From assembly GCA_031288985.1 (NCBI GenBank), contig JAITQH010000079.1, positions 1-19,385 of the forward strand: DNA of 19,385 bases, read 5' to 3'. Below are positions 13,069 through 19,385 of this stretch, one piece after another. This DNA comes from Candidatus Methanoplasma sp. (GTDB lineage: Archaea; Thermoplasmatota; Thermoplasmata; Methanomassiliicoccales; Methanomethylophilaceae). Both the position numbers and the translations under genes were made by a program. A model generated the notes under the pieces. It made no database searches and was not told the origin of the DNA. It was given only the letters and a program-made list of their open reading frames with translations. Each line of letters opens with the position of its first letter. Position 1 is the stretch's first letter.

Positions 13069-15771
13069 TTATTTCCACACCGCGTTCAAAACTACAAATT
13101 TATTATCATCTGTTGACTGCTGGCTTCCATTATATCTTATTTTCTCTTCCCAGTGCGAAAACAATGTGGAATCGAATCCATATGTGTCCAAGTCCATTAA
13201 ACGGTCGTTCAAATTTATCGTGTCCGAAGTATCCATCCAGAAAAAGAACACAGCATCATCAACAACCATAATGCAGAGCTTCGATATGTCCATCCCTTCG
13301 TGTACAGCATATCTTTTTGTGATACCTACGGGGGTTGAACTCAATACCGATTGGAGACCAACAGAAATGAACGATGCTGCGTGAACACCAATGATGCTCT
13401 CAACTTTGGCTACGGTTGATGAATTGGCTAGTACATCTATCGTATTCCCCAATTTGACACGAAGTTGGGGTTCATTCATACGATACGCACCTTCATAATA
13501 GACTAAAATTCTGTCAGACACATCAATCCAGAATATCTCCCTTATCCAAGATGCTTCAACAGCCACATCAGAAGCAATGGGCATGTTGAAGATCCATCGA
13601 TCAAACAAATATTCCTCGCGCAGAGGTACGGATTGCGGAAGAGATGGGGCGTAATTGCCAACAGAATATACGACTTCATGAACGGATTCATACCCCATGT
13701 ATGTTACCCGATATATTGATGGTAAAGTTGTATCACTTCTCATCTTAAATTCAGGCCCGGATGGGGCATTGTATATCGTTCCGTACAATTTCATAATCTC
13801 ATTGTAGTTATTGGGTAATGTGTATCCTAACTCAGACGAGATAATTACGCGGTCTTCAGTACAGACATCCAATGTACCGAATTCTGACACCCCATTACAC
13901 ACTAAATTTTCACCGACGGTAAGTTTAACTATCGATGGAAATACGACATTTTGAGTCGTCTTGTATCCTCCAGCCACTTTATTCACACTCGCGGGAATAT
14001 GGCTCTCGAAAGAGGATGGAAGGGAATACAACGGGTTGGCTTTTATTGTGATGATATCATTGATTGTAGCGGTATCTCCGGGCACCCCGTTGACAAAAAC
14101 AATCGTATTGCTGCCTGCGGTCACTTTGTAACGCGACAATTCTACGCCGTCCACCAGGAGCTGATGGTCTCCGCGGACATCGCTCACAACGGCCGTACCG
14201 GACGAGACGCCGATGTTCTGCCCCCCGGCGATCCTCACAGAGGGGGATCCTCCGTATCCGGGCTTCAGAGTGAAGCTCACCATGTACGACATGCCGTGAT
14301 GCACCGTGTTGGACGACACGCTCAGAGCGTACCCGATCTGGTTCTGAGGAACGTTTATCGTGTAGACTCTTGAGTCATACACTCCTTCCACGGTGACGAA
14401 CATATCCGTCCTGACGTCATTCAGATGTATCTCTCCCAGGCTGTTGAGTTCATAGACGTTCCCGTTGACTGCGATGGCCAGGTCGTAATCCGTGTATCCG
14501 TGCAGAAGTCTGTACGTAAGGACGCAGTTCCCTCCGTCGTTCACTTCGCTTGCGTCCGACGCGATCGTGTATCCCGTCTGAGTTTCCGGAAGGATTATGC
14601 TGTGGGCGCCCGCACCCGCCGCCGTCAGCGCGATGCGCACCGTCGACGCTCCGGTGGCCACGAAGACGCCGGCGGCCGCTTCCGTTCCGGAGACCGCGAA
14701 GCGCCTGCCTTCGGGCGCCTGCCCGAGGGAGAACACGTCTCCGACGGCCAGCATCCCCCTGTCATGAAAATAATCGGAACGGACGACCCTGAATCCGATC
14801 GGAGCCGAACCGAGTTCTGCGGCATGTCCGTCGACGGACGCGTTCACAGGCAGCAGCGTCACCGCCCTGAACCTCATGGCGGGCGGGGCGAACGAGACCT
14901 CTCCGTCGAAGACCGTGCTTTGGATCTCCGCCGCCGCACCGCCATCGATGCAGAACACGACCGTGTCCGCGCCGTGCACGGGGCTGGTGTTCATCGCCGC
15001 GCTCAGCCCTCCGTCGGGCCACTCCAATCTCTCTCCGTCGGAAAGGACGTCAAGGCGCACGACGTCCCCGTTCTCGTGAGCGTATCCGATCTCGGCGCGT
15101 CCGTTCATGATCTGCGCGGAATAAACGGAGTCCAAATGGAGTCTGAGGCCGTTGTGGAACGCAACCTTCACAGACGCTCCCGCCGACCGGATGAGTTCAC
15201 CCGTGTCCTCGGGGACGATCACGGACGTGACGGAACCCGCATGCCTCAAGTCGATGAGAAGAGGGGACGTGTGCAGCGGAGGGCCGCCCAGTCTGAAGAT
15301 CGCAGTGTTGCCGTCAACCTCGATCAGGCCGTAGCACACGGCGGCGTACAGGCAGGTTCCGCCGCTCAAAAACATCTCGGAACCCGCCGGGTGCAGGATT
15401 ACACCGTCCGGCTCGGTCGTCCACCCGAAAAAAGTGGCGTCCCCGACTCTCGGCGGGTCGTAATCCCTCAGGACGGTCTTGCCGCCGTTCGTTCTCTCTT
15501 CTCCGACAAGAACGTCCCCGTCGTAGTATCTTACAACGTCGTCCGATTCGCTCTCTGCGCCGCCGGCGAGCAGCGCCGCGCCCAACAGGAACACCGCGGC
15601 AGCGGCGGAGATGGCAACGGCGGCGCTTCTGTCGCCGGGACGGAAATCCCTGTCCACAACGATCCTCCTGGCGCAGGACGCGGCGGAGGACGGCAATTTG
15701 GATATGAGCGCAACACACCGTCTGACAGAACCGGATGTTGCCGTAACGGCGGAGGCGGGGGGCGCAGCCAT
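13069..15771 (-). CDS. large membrane-anchored or secreted beta-rich surface protein
   Basis: A 900-residue protein, probably extracellular. An Arg-rich N terminus (about 1-48) precedes a hydrophobic helix (residues 49-70, rich in Ala and ending FLLGAALLAGG), which should be a signal anchor; an Asp/Glu patch marks the outside start. The remainder is Gly/Ser/Val/Tyr-rich beta sequence. A FFGWTTEPDG segment (114-123) recalls Listeria-Bacteroides-type repeats. Residues about 393-465 and 469-543 are two copies of a beta module sharing YTI...GY...V..G......L..GY......V........G........DV......V.GV. There is no LPXTG, second membrane segment or enzyme motif. Adhesin-like or surface-layer-associated function is inferred only from architecture. 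The ATG at 15771 has GAGGG 8 nt ahead; TTG 15804 would add 11 residues. The C-terminal 40% is markedly AT-richer than the rest. Confidence 0.75.
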   Translation of the reverse strand: MAAPPASAVTATSGSVRRCVALISKLPSSAASCARRIVVDRDFRPGDRSAAVAISAAAAVFLLGAALLAGGAESESDDVVRYYDGDVLVGEERTNGGKTVLRDYDPPRVGDATFFGWTTEPDGVILHPAGSEMFLSGGTCLYAAVCYGLIEVDGNTAIFRLGGPPLHTSPLLIDLRHAGSVTSVIVPEDTGELIRSAGASVKVAFHNGLRLHLDSVYSAQIMNGRAEIGYAHENGDVVRLDVLSDGERLEWPDGGLSAAMNTSPVHGADTVVFCIDGGAAAEIQSTVFDGEVSFAPPAMRFRAVTLLPVNASVDGHAAELGSAPIGFRVVRSDYFHDRGMLAVGDVFSLGQAPEGRRFAVSGTEAAAGVFVATGASTVRIALTAAGAGAHSIILPETQTGYTIASDASEVNDGGNCVLTYRLLHGYTDYDLAIAVNGNVYELNSLGEIHLNDVRTDMFVTVEGVYDSRVYTINVPQNQIGYALSVSSNTVHHGMSYMVSFTLKPGYGGSPSVRIAGGQNIGVSSGTAVVSDVRGDHQLLVDGVELSRYKVTAGSNTIVFVNGVPGDTATINDIITIKANPLYSLPSSFESHIPASVNKVAGGYKTTQNVVFPSIVKLTVGENLVCNGVSEFGTLDVCTEDRVIISSELGYTLPNNYNEIMKLYGTIYNAPSGPEFKMRSDTTLPSIYRVTYMGYESVHEVVYSVGNYAPSLPQSVPLREEYLFDRWIFNMPIASDVAVEASWIREIFWIDVSDRILVYYEGAYRMNEPQLRVKLGNTIDVLANSSTVAKVESIIGVHAASFISVGLQSVLSSTPVGITKRYAVHEGMDISKLCIMVVDDAVFFFWMDTSDTINLNDRLMDLDTYGFDSTLFSHWEEKIRYNGSQQSTDDNKFVVLNAVWK

Positions 15772-15794
15772 CTTCGATCCCTCAAACCCCCTCA

Positions 15795-15812
15795 GGCTGT
15801 TCAATAACAGCC
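15795..15812 (-). promoter_or_regulatory. perfect inverted repeat at the predicted start of the surface-protein mRNA
   Basis: GGCTGTT-CAAT-AACAGCC, a perfect 7-bp dyad with a 4-nt spacer, lies between the TATA box at 15823-15830 and the surface-protein ATG, over the predicted transcript start near 15800. It could be an operator bound by a dimeric regulator, or a 5' leader hairpin close to the ribosome site. Confidence 0.45.
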
Positions 15813-15822
15813 ATAGATGATT

Positions 15823-15830
15823 ATTATATG
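15823..15830 (-). promoter_or_regulatory. TATA box for the surface-protein gene
   Basis: CATATAAT on the minus strand, about 55 nt before the ATG at 15771 and just beyond the stop of the coiled-coil gene. Predicted leader of about 29 nt. Confidence 0.5.
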
Positions 15831-15837
15831 CTTATGG

Positions 15838-16227
15838 TCAGCTCTTGCCTTCCTTGGGCTTCTTGCGGCCGCCTTCGACCCATTCGTCATCATTCACAGC
15901 GGCCTTGGAAACGGCCCTCTTTTCGGCTTTCTCCCCGTGGATCATGTCCCTGAGCGCATCCCGATCCTTTCTTTCGGCCTCTTTTCTGCCGGCCACCGCT
16001 TCCTTGAGCTCCGCTTTGGCGGCTTTGCGCTCTTCTTTCGGCAGATCGTATATCGCATCCCTCTTCTTCGCCTCATACTCCTTGGCGAGACGGTGGTCCG
16101 AGGCGATCTTTTTCTTGAGGATCTCGATCTCGTCTTTTTTCGAACGTGCTATCTTAGCGTGTCTCGCAGAGGCTTTAGGTCCTTTGTCTGCGCTCTTTTT
16201 TGCGTCCCCGCTGTCTTTGTGTGCCAT
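15838..16227 (-). CDS. highly charged coiled-coil protein, function unknown
   Basis: A 129-residue, very hydrophilic protein with no recognisable domain. Lys, Glu, Ala, Asp and Arg dominate; residues about 28-108 should form one or more long helices or a coiled coil (KKDEIEILKKKIASDHRLAKEY and on), with a basic N terminus and a KKPKEGKS tail. There are no cysteines and no membrane segment. It could bind nucleic acid or serve as a scaffold, but neither is shown. ATG 16227 is preferred: GTGAT lies 4 nt upstream and the TATA-like TTTTTAAT at 16278-16285 predicts a start near 16256, too close to the alternative ATG at 16257. It lies between desulfoferrodoxin and the surface protein with a separate promoter. 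Codon usage resembles its GC-rich neighbours. Confidence 0.6.
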   Translation of the reverse strand: MAHKDSGDAKKSADKGPKASARHAKIARSKKDEIEILKKKIASDHRLAKEYEAKKRDAIYDLPKEERKAAKAELKEAVAGRKEAERKDRDALRDMIHGEKAEKRAVSKAAVNDDEWVEGGRKKPKEGKS

Positions 16228-16302
16228 GATTATCACTTGCCCAAGGGCAGATTGCATGGTTGCATCGTATAGGCCTGATTAAAAACTGCCGATTGCAGAC
16301 TG

Positions 16303-16334
16303 AAAAAGGTTCCGAGGCGCCGCAATGCGGCGCC
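16303..16334 (-). terminator. hairpin terminator of the desulfoferrodoxin gene
   Basis: GGCGCCGCAATGCGGCGCC at 16316-16334 is a near-perfect inverted repeat (9 bp about one base, or 8 bp with a 3-nt loop). On the minus strand it begins 6 nt after the dfx stop and is followed by TCGGAACC and then TTTTT at about 16307-16303, the form of an intrinsic-type terminator. Confidence 0.6.
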
Positions 16335-16340
16335 AAGGAT

Positions 16341-16730
16341 TCAAAGCGAAGACGTCCAGTACTTGTGAACGTTGCAGAACTCCCACGCGGAGATGTTCTT
16401 TGCGTCGGTTTTGAAGTATGCTTCGGGCTTGTCGCCGGGCCGGAGGTATTTCCTCATCAGCAGGCCGTCCGCGCAGATCTCTATGTAGACGATGTAGTGC
16501 TCGGGGGTCATGGGGTGTGCGGCGTCTTTGCCGACCTTCACGATCACGCCGCCGGCCGCCTTCTCGATGTACGGGACGTGCTTTTCAGAGGACGCGTCGG
16601 CGGTCCTGGGCGCGATAGCCTCAAGTTCGTTCCCGCAGCAGGACGGCGCGGGGCCGCCGTTCGGGTACGAAACTTCGATGATGTTCTTGCACTCGGGGCA
16701 CTGATATATTCTTCTCTCGATTTTACCCAT
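16341..16730 (-). CDS. dfx: desulfoferrodoxin (two-iron superoxide reductase)
   Basis: A 129-residue superoxide reductase that reduces superoxide to hydrogen peroxide without releasing O2, a defence typical of strict anaerobes. Residues 1-36 are a desulforedoxin domain with Fe(Cys)4 ligands C11, C14, C31 and C32 (CPEC and CC). Residues 40-129 hold the catalytic iron site: H51 in EKHVP (with E49 and the conserved K50), H72 and H78 (HPMTPEHY), and C119/H122 (CNVHKYW). All active-site residues are present and length matches the two-centre class. No rubredoxin or rubrerythrin lies next to it in the window. The ATG at 16730 follows a TATA box at 16761-16770 with a very short leader. It has its own terminator hairpin, so it is probably monocistronic. 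Confidence 0.95.
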   Translation of the reverse strand: MGKIERRIYQCPECKNIIEVSYPNGGPAPSCCGNELEAIAPRTADASSEKHVPYIEKAAGGVIVKVGKDAAHPMTPEHYIVYIEICADGLLMRKYLRPGDKPEAYFKTDAKNISAWEFCNVHKYWTSSL

Positions 16731-16760
16731 AGTCTTACCGTGTGCGGAAGGGTATGATTG

Positions 16761-16770
16761 TTTATATCAT
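16761..16770 (-). promoter_or_regulatory. TATA box for dfx
   Basis: ATGATATAAA on the minus strand, about 35 nt upstream of the dfx ATG, giving a predicted leader of roughly 10 nt. Confidence 0.6.
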
Positions 16771-16794
16771 CTTCTGAAATACGGAAGGCCGCCG

Positions 16795-16808
16795 CCCGCG
16801 GCCGCGGG
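16795..16808. other. 14-bp perfect GC palindrome between divergent promoters
   Basis: CCCGCGGCCGCGGG is its own reverse complement. It sits between the dfx TATA box and the TATA box at 16828, in a GC-rich block (about 16787-16817) unlike the AT-rich promoter sequence around it. It may insulate the two units or bind a regulator. Confidence 0.4.
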
Positions 16809-16827
16809 GCTCCGCCCTACATAAAGG

Positions 16828-16835
16828 TATTTAAA
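16828..16835 (+). promoter_or_regulatory. TATA box for the dnaG upstream transcript
   Basis: TATTTAAA preceded by AAAGG. A start about 26 nt downstream, near 16857, lies 200 nt before the dnaG ATG. It therefore drives either a long dnaG leader or a separate small RNA. Confidence 0.55.
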
Positions 16836-16856
16836 CAAATCAACCATACACGGTCT

Positions 16857-17030
16857 CAAGGAGAACATCGATTCCCCTGTTCACAATTCACTGTCATACA
16901 GACCGCCCGAAAGGCGGAGACTATCGCCGCGCTGTGCGGTACCAACCCGGCGCGCATTGAAAGATGAGATGGGACAAGGCGTCCGCCGAGAACAGATAAC
17001 AATTCTCGCAACGCGGGCAGATCGATTTTT
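16857..17030 (+). ncRNA. candidate structured small RNA or long dnaG leader
   Basis: This 174-nt stretch has no convincing protein. It starts at the predicted TATA-driven start and ends in a strong stem: GTCCGC (16981-16986) plus CGAGAA (16987-16992), a 10-nt loop, TTCTCG (17003-17008), a 4-nt bulge and GCGGGC (17013-17018), 12 bp with one wobble, followed by ATCGATTTTT (five T at 17026-17030). A second hairpin, CCGCC-CGAAA-GGCGG, lies near 16902-16917, and a CCGC-GCTGT-GCGG hairpin near 16929-16941. It shows no SRP RNA, RNase P RNA, tRNA or clear C/D-box motif that I can recognise. The TTTTT could end a small RNA just before dnaG, or the whole could be a regulatory leader. Confidence 0.35.
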
Positions 17031-17056
17031 CCGTCAACCAACGAAGGTATGAGTCA

Positions 17057-18703
17057 ATGAACATAGACCCTAACGCTACAAAATACATGATAAAAGCGAA
17101 GATCACCGCTGACGGCATAGTCGAAAAGCCTGACGTGGTCGGCGCGATTTTCGGGCAGACAGAAGGACTCCTCGGAGACGACCTTGACCTCAGAGACCTC
17201 CAAAAATCCGGAAGGATAGGGAGGATCGAGGTCGAGATAGTCTCCAGAGGCGGGAAGTCGGAAGGCATAGTCTACATAGCATCGAGCCTCGACCAGGTCG
17301 AGACGGTCATCCTCGCGTCCGCGCTGGAGACCGTGGACCGCGTCGGACCGTGCAAGGCCAACATCCGCGTGCTCGGCATCGAGGACGTCCGCGTTCTGAA
17401 GAGAGAGAAAGTCGTCGAACGCGCGAAAGAGCTGCTCAACGACCTCATCGCACAGTCCAAGGGAACAAGCTCGGACCTCACGCAGAGCATAAGGCAGAGC
17501 ATACAGGTCGAGGAGATAACCTCCTACGGCAAAGACAAGTGCCCCGCAGGACCCGACGTGAAGGACTCCGAGTCCATAATAATCGTGGAAGGAAGATCCG
17601 ACGTGCTCAACCTCCTCAGGGCGGGCATAAAGAACGCGATCGCGGTCGAAGGCACCAACGTACCCAAGACCGTTCAGGATCTTTCCAAAGAAAGAGTGGC
17701 CATCGCATTCGTCGACGGAGACAGGGGAGGGGAGCTGATCCTCAGAGAACTCTTCCAGACATCCGAGATAGACTTCGTCGCCCGCGCTCCGCGTGCGCAC
17801 GAGGTTGAAGAACTCACCGCAAAGCAGATCGTGAAGTGCCTGCGCAACAAGGTGCCCGGCGACCAATACATGGAGATGAACGGCCTCGTCACCGAGGAGA
17901 AGGAGTTCGACGAGGACGGCAACATCCGCGACGTGACCCCGACGCGCGAGGCCAACGCAGCCGCCAACGCAAACACCGGCGCCCGCCACGAGCATGACGA
18001 CAGAAGGAGCCGCGACGACCGCTCCAGAAGGAGCCGCGACGACAGGAAGAAGGACAACAGGGTTCGCGAACCCGACCAAGAGGGCGGAGAAAGGAAGGCG
18101 CGTTTCAACCAAGACAACGCCGACAGATTCAAGAAGAGGCGCGACAGGAGCGAGTTCGCGGCCGACGAACCCGCCGCAGAGGCGGCGCCCGCAGAAGAGG
18201 CCTCCGTGCCCGTTGCCGCTGTGAAGGAGCGCAGCGACAGGGAAGACGAAGAGCCCGTGAGGAAAGAGCGTTCGGACGACTCCGAGAAGCAGGACAGGGA
18301 ATCGAGGCCCAAGAAAGAGCGTTCGGACGACTCCGAGAAGCAGGACAGGGAAGAGAAACCGACCAGGACCCTCCGCGGAAAGAAGGACAGGAACACAAAG
18401 GCCCTGTCACCGGAGCAGGAAGCGTTCAGGGACATACTCCTGGACATGTCCTCCACTCACAACGCTAAGCTGCTGGATGCAGAGAACGGCATCCTGCGCG
18501 AAGTGGCCGTCAAGAACCTCGTGAACTCGCTGAAAGAGGACTCGGAGAACATATCCTCCATCGTCTTTGACGGCGTGATATCGCAAAGGATACTCGACGT
18601 CTCCACCGAGAAAGGGATCAAGACGATCGTCGGCACCCGCAAGGGCAACATAACCAAGATGTCTGCAGATATAATCATCTGGACCAAGGAAGACCTGTAT
18701 TGA
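17057..18703 (+). CDS. dnaG: archaeal DnaG-like protein (TOPRIM primase homologue, exosome subunit)
   Basis: A 548-residue archaeal DnaG. In archaea this protein is mainly an exosome subunit that binds poly(A)-rich RNA, with reported primase activity. Residues 1-160 are the conserved N-terminal domain (IFGQTEGLLGDDLDLRDLQKSG). Residues about 170-265 are the TOPRIM domain with E178 (IIVEGRSDV) and D220/D222 (FVDGDRGG). Residues about 290-450 are an Arg/Asp/Glu/Lys-rich low-complexity linker with internal repeats. Residues 450-548 are the conserved C-terminal domain (SPEQEAFRDILLDM through GTRKGNITKMSADIIIWTKEDL). The linker makes it longer than the roughly 400-450 residues of many homologues. 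ATG 17057 has AAGGT 8 nt upstream. LonB follows 11 nt after the stop, so the two are probably co-transcribed. Confidence 0.93.
   Translation: MNIDPNATKYMIKAKITADGIVEKPDVVGAIFGQTEGLLGDDLDLRDLQKSGRIGRIEVEIVSRGGKSEGIVYIASSLDQVETVILASALETVDRVGPCKANIRVLGIEDVRVLKREKVVERAKELLNDLIAQSKGTSSDLTQSIRQSIQVEEITSYGKDKCPAGPDVKDSESIIIVEGRSDVLNLLRAGIKNAIAVEGTNVPKTVQDLSKERVAIAFVDGDRGGELILRELFQTSEIDFVARAPRAHEVEELTAKQIVKCLRNKVPGDQYMEMNGLVTEEKEFDEDGNIRDVTPTREANAAANANTGARHEHDDRRSRDDRSRRSRDDRKKDNRVREPDQEGGERKARFNQDNADRFKKRRDRSEFAADEPAAEAAPAEEASVPVAAVKERSDREDEEPVRKERSDDSEKQDRESRPKKERSDDSEKQDREEKPTRTLRGKKDRNTKALSPEQEAFRDILLDMSSTHNAKLLDAENGILREVAVKNLVNSLKEDSENISSIVFDGVISQRILDVSTEKGIKTIVGTRKGNITKMSADIIIWTKEDLY
18002..18043 (+). 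repeat. 18-nt direct repeat in the dnaG linker
   Basis: AGAAGGAGCCGCGACGAC at 18002-18019 and again at 18026-18043, 24 nt apart, encoding repeated RRSRDDR units of the charged linker. Confidence 0.8.
18262..18352 (+). repeat. 40-nt perfect direct repeat in the dnaG linker
   Basis: Positions 18262-18301 and 18313-18352 are identical over 40 nt (GAAAGAGCGTTCGG... to ...GGACAGGGAA), 51 nt apart. Both copies encode KERSDDSEKQDRE (residues 403-415 and 420-432). Identity at synonymous positions points to a recent duplication. Confidence 0.9.
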
Positions 18704-18714
18704 AAGGTATGCCC

Positions 18715-19385
18715 ATGACCAAGAAGAGACCCGTTACCACTTGGGACGAGATGAAGAGCATCAAAAGCACCGCCGAGGTGCTCATCCCATCCGATCCGCT
18801 GGACCGCGTGCTGGGGCAGGAGGAGGCCATCAAGCTCGCCAAGATAGCCGCCATCCAAAGGAGGCACCTCCTCCTGGTGGGGCCTCCCGGCACCGGGAAG
18901 TCCATGATCGCCAGGGCGCTGTCCATGAACCTGCCCAAGCCCAAGCAGGAGATCAGAGTGGTCAAGAACATGGAGAACAGCGAGAGGCCGTTCCTTGAGA
19001 TACTCGACGAAGACCAGGTCCACGACGAGGACAGCATAAGGGCGGAATCCGTCGGAAAGATCATGGATCCCGAGGAAGCTCCGGCGAACATCGCGGAAAG
19101 GCTGGGGTATCTTTGCAAACACTGCAAGAAATACTCCGTCCCCACGGATGTGTCCTGCCCCCACTGCCAGAAAAGCAAGATGGAAGTGGGGCAGAACTCC
19201 AACCCCTTCGGGGATCTCATCGGCCAGCTCGGCGGGATGCTGGAGGCCGCGCAGGTCGTCGTCGGGAAGGAAAGGGTCCACGCCACGAGGATACTGAACG
19301 GCGCCGAGGAGACCGTGGTCTTCGAAAGGGCGGGAGACAAGATCAGGATGTTGGACAGCAAAGCTCTCCAAAAGAGAAGCCAGCT
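18715..19385 (+). CDS. lonB: archaeal membrane Lon protease (LonB), N-terminal part, 3' end outside window
   Basis: The first 223 codons of an archaeal Lon. This ATP-dependent AAA+ protease is membrane-bound in archaea and degrades misfolded and regulatory proteins. Seen: IPSDPLDRVLGQEEAIKLAKIAAIQRRH (24-51), Walker A GPPGTGKS (56-63), then an insert with a zinc-finger-like set C134/C137 and C148/C151, and the family signature RVHATRILNGAEETVVFERAGDKIRMLDSKALQKR (187-221). Walker B, the membrane helices and the Ser-Lys protease dyad lie beyond the window. ATG 18715 is chosen over ATG 18709 because AAAGG is 7 nt before it and only 1 nt before the other. The reading frame stays open to the window edge. 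It follows dnaG by 11 nt. Confidence 0.92.
   Translation, partial: MTKKRPVTTWDEMKSIKSTAEVLIPSDPLDRVLGQEEAIKLAKIAAIQRRHLLLVGPPGTGKSMIARALSMNLPKPKQEIRVVKNMENSERPFLEILDEDQVHDEDSIRAESVGKIMDPEEAPANIAERLGYLCKHCKKYSVPTDVSCPHCQKSKMEVGQNSNPFGDLIGQLGGMLEAAQVVVGKERVHATRILNGAEETVVFERAGDKIRMLDSKALQKRSQ

Noticed and set aside
14425..15807. 460-residue plus-strand open frame opposite the surface-protein gene
   Set aside because: Arg/His/Gly/Asp-rich with no domain; the minus strand has the membrane segment, ribosome site, TATA box and repeated beta modules.
16856..17041. 61-residue minus-strand frame in the dfx-dnaG interval
   Set aside because: Non-ATG start, no ribosome site, no recognisable sequence, and it overlaps the hairpins of the candidate RNA.
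17049..17060. Three-codon frame ATG AGT CAA TGA overlapping the dnaG start
   Set aside because: Too short and with the ribosome site too close to its ATG; more likely chance.
17054..18112. 352-residue minus-strand frame opposite dnaG
   Set aside because: DnaG on the plus strand has the TOPRIM motifs and conserved ends; the mirror frame has none.

Overview
The window is archaeal and most likely from the Thermoplasmatota, probably a Methanomassiliicoccales-type host-associated or sediment lineage. The evidence is archaeal DnaG, archaeal membrane Lon (LonB), ribosomal protein L40e, archaeosine TGT with a PUA domain, the KEOPS subunit Pcc1, archaeal-type NAPRTase and LeuCD, and TATA boxes about 25 bp ahead of predicted transcript starts. 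DNA is GC-rich apart from one AT-rich patch. No methanogenesis gene lies in the window, so the lineage call is an inference. I see no rRNA, tRNA, CRISPR array or insertion sequence.

Layout. 1-796 (+): 3' end of DNA topoisomerase I with four zinc ribbons. 890-1156 (-): small zinc-ribbon protein. 1378-4720 (-): response regulator, enolase and NAPRTase, one tight operon. 4838-4987 (-): L40e. 5247-7592 (+): a small unknown protein, then archaeosine TGT. 7601-12933 (-): a six-gene run leuA-leuC-leuD-leuB-pcc1-DUF4272 with junctions that overlap or are a few nt apart. 13069-15771 (-): a 900-aa membrane-anchored or secreted beta-rich surface protein. 15838-16227 (-): a charged coiled-coil protein. 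16341-16730 (-): desulfoferrodoxin. 16731-17056: divergent intergenic region with a possible structured RNA. 17057-19385 (+): dnaG and the start of lonB.

How genes work together. LeuA, LeuCD and LeuB give the full route from 2-ketoisovalerate to 2-ketoisocaproate, and the run then continues into a tRNA-modification subunit (Pcc1, t6A) and a DUF4272 protein. The most striking feature is in the leuA leader. Between a good TATA box and leuA lies a 13-codon reading frame with its own Shine-Dalgarno, encoding MIFNSSAELILLL and ending Leu-Ile-Leu-Leu-Leu-stop. Those codons sit in a 13-bp imperfect hairpin that touches a GGAGG motif, with a competing pairing further down. This looks like a ribosome-sensing leucine attenuator in an archaeon.

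Other points of interest are the composition break inside the surface-protein gene, the structured 3' half of the dnaG upstream region, and the response regulator with a DUF835-like output domain directly upstream of enolase.
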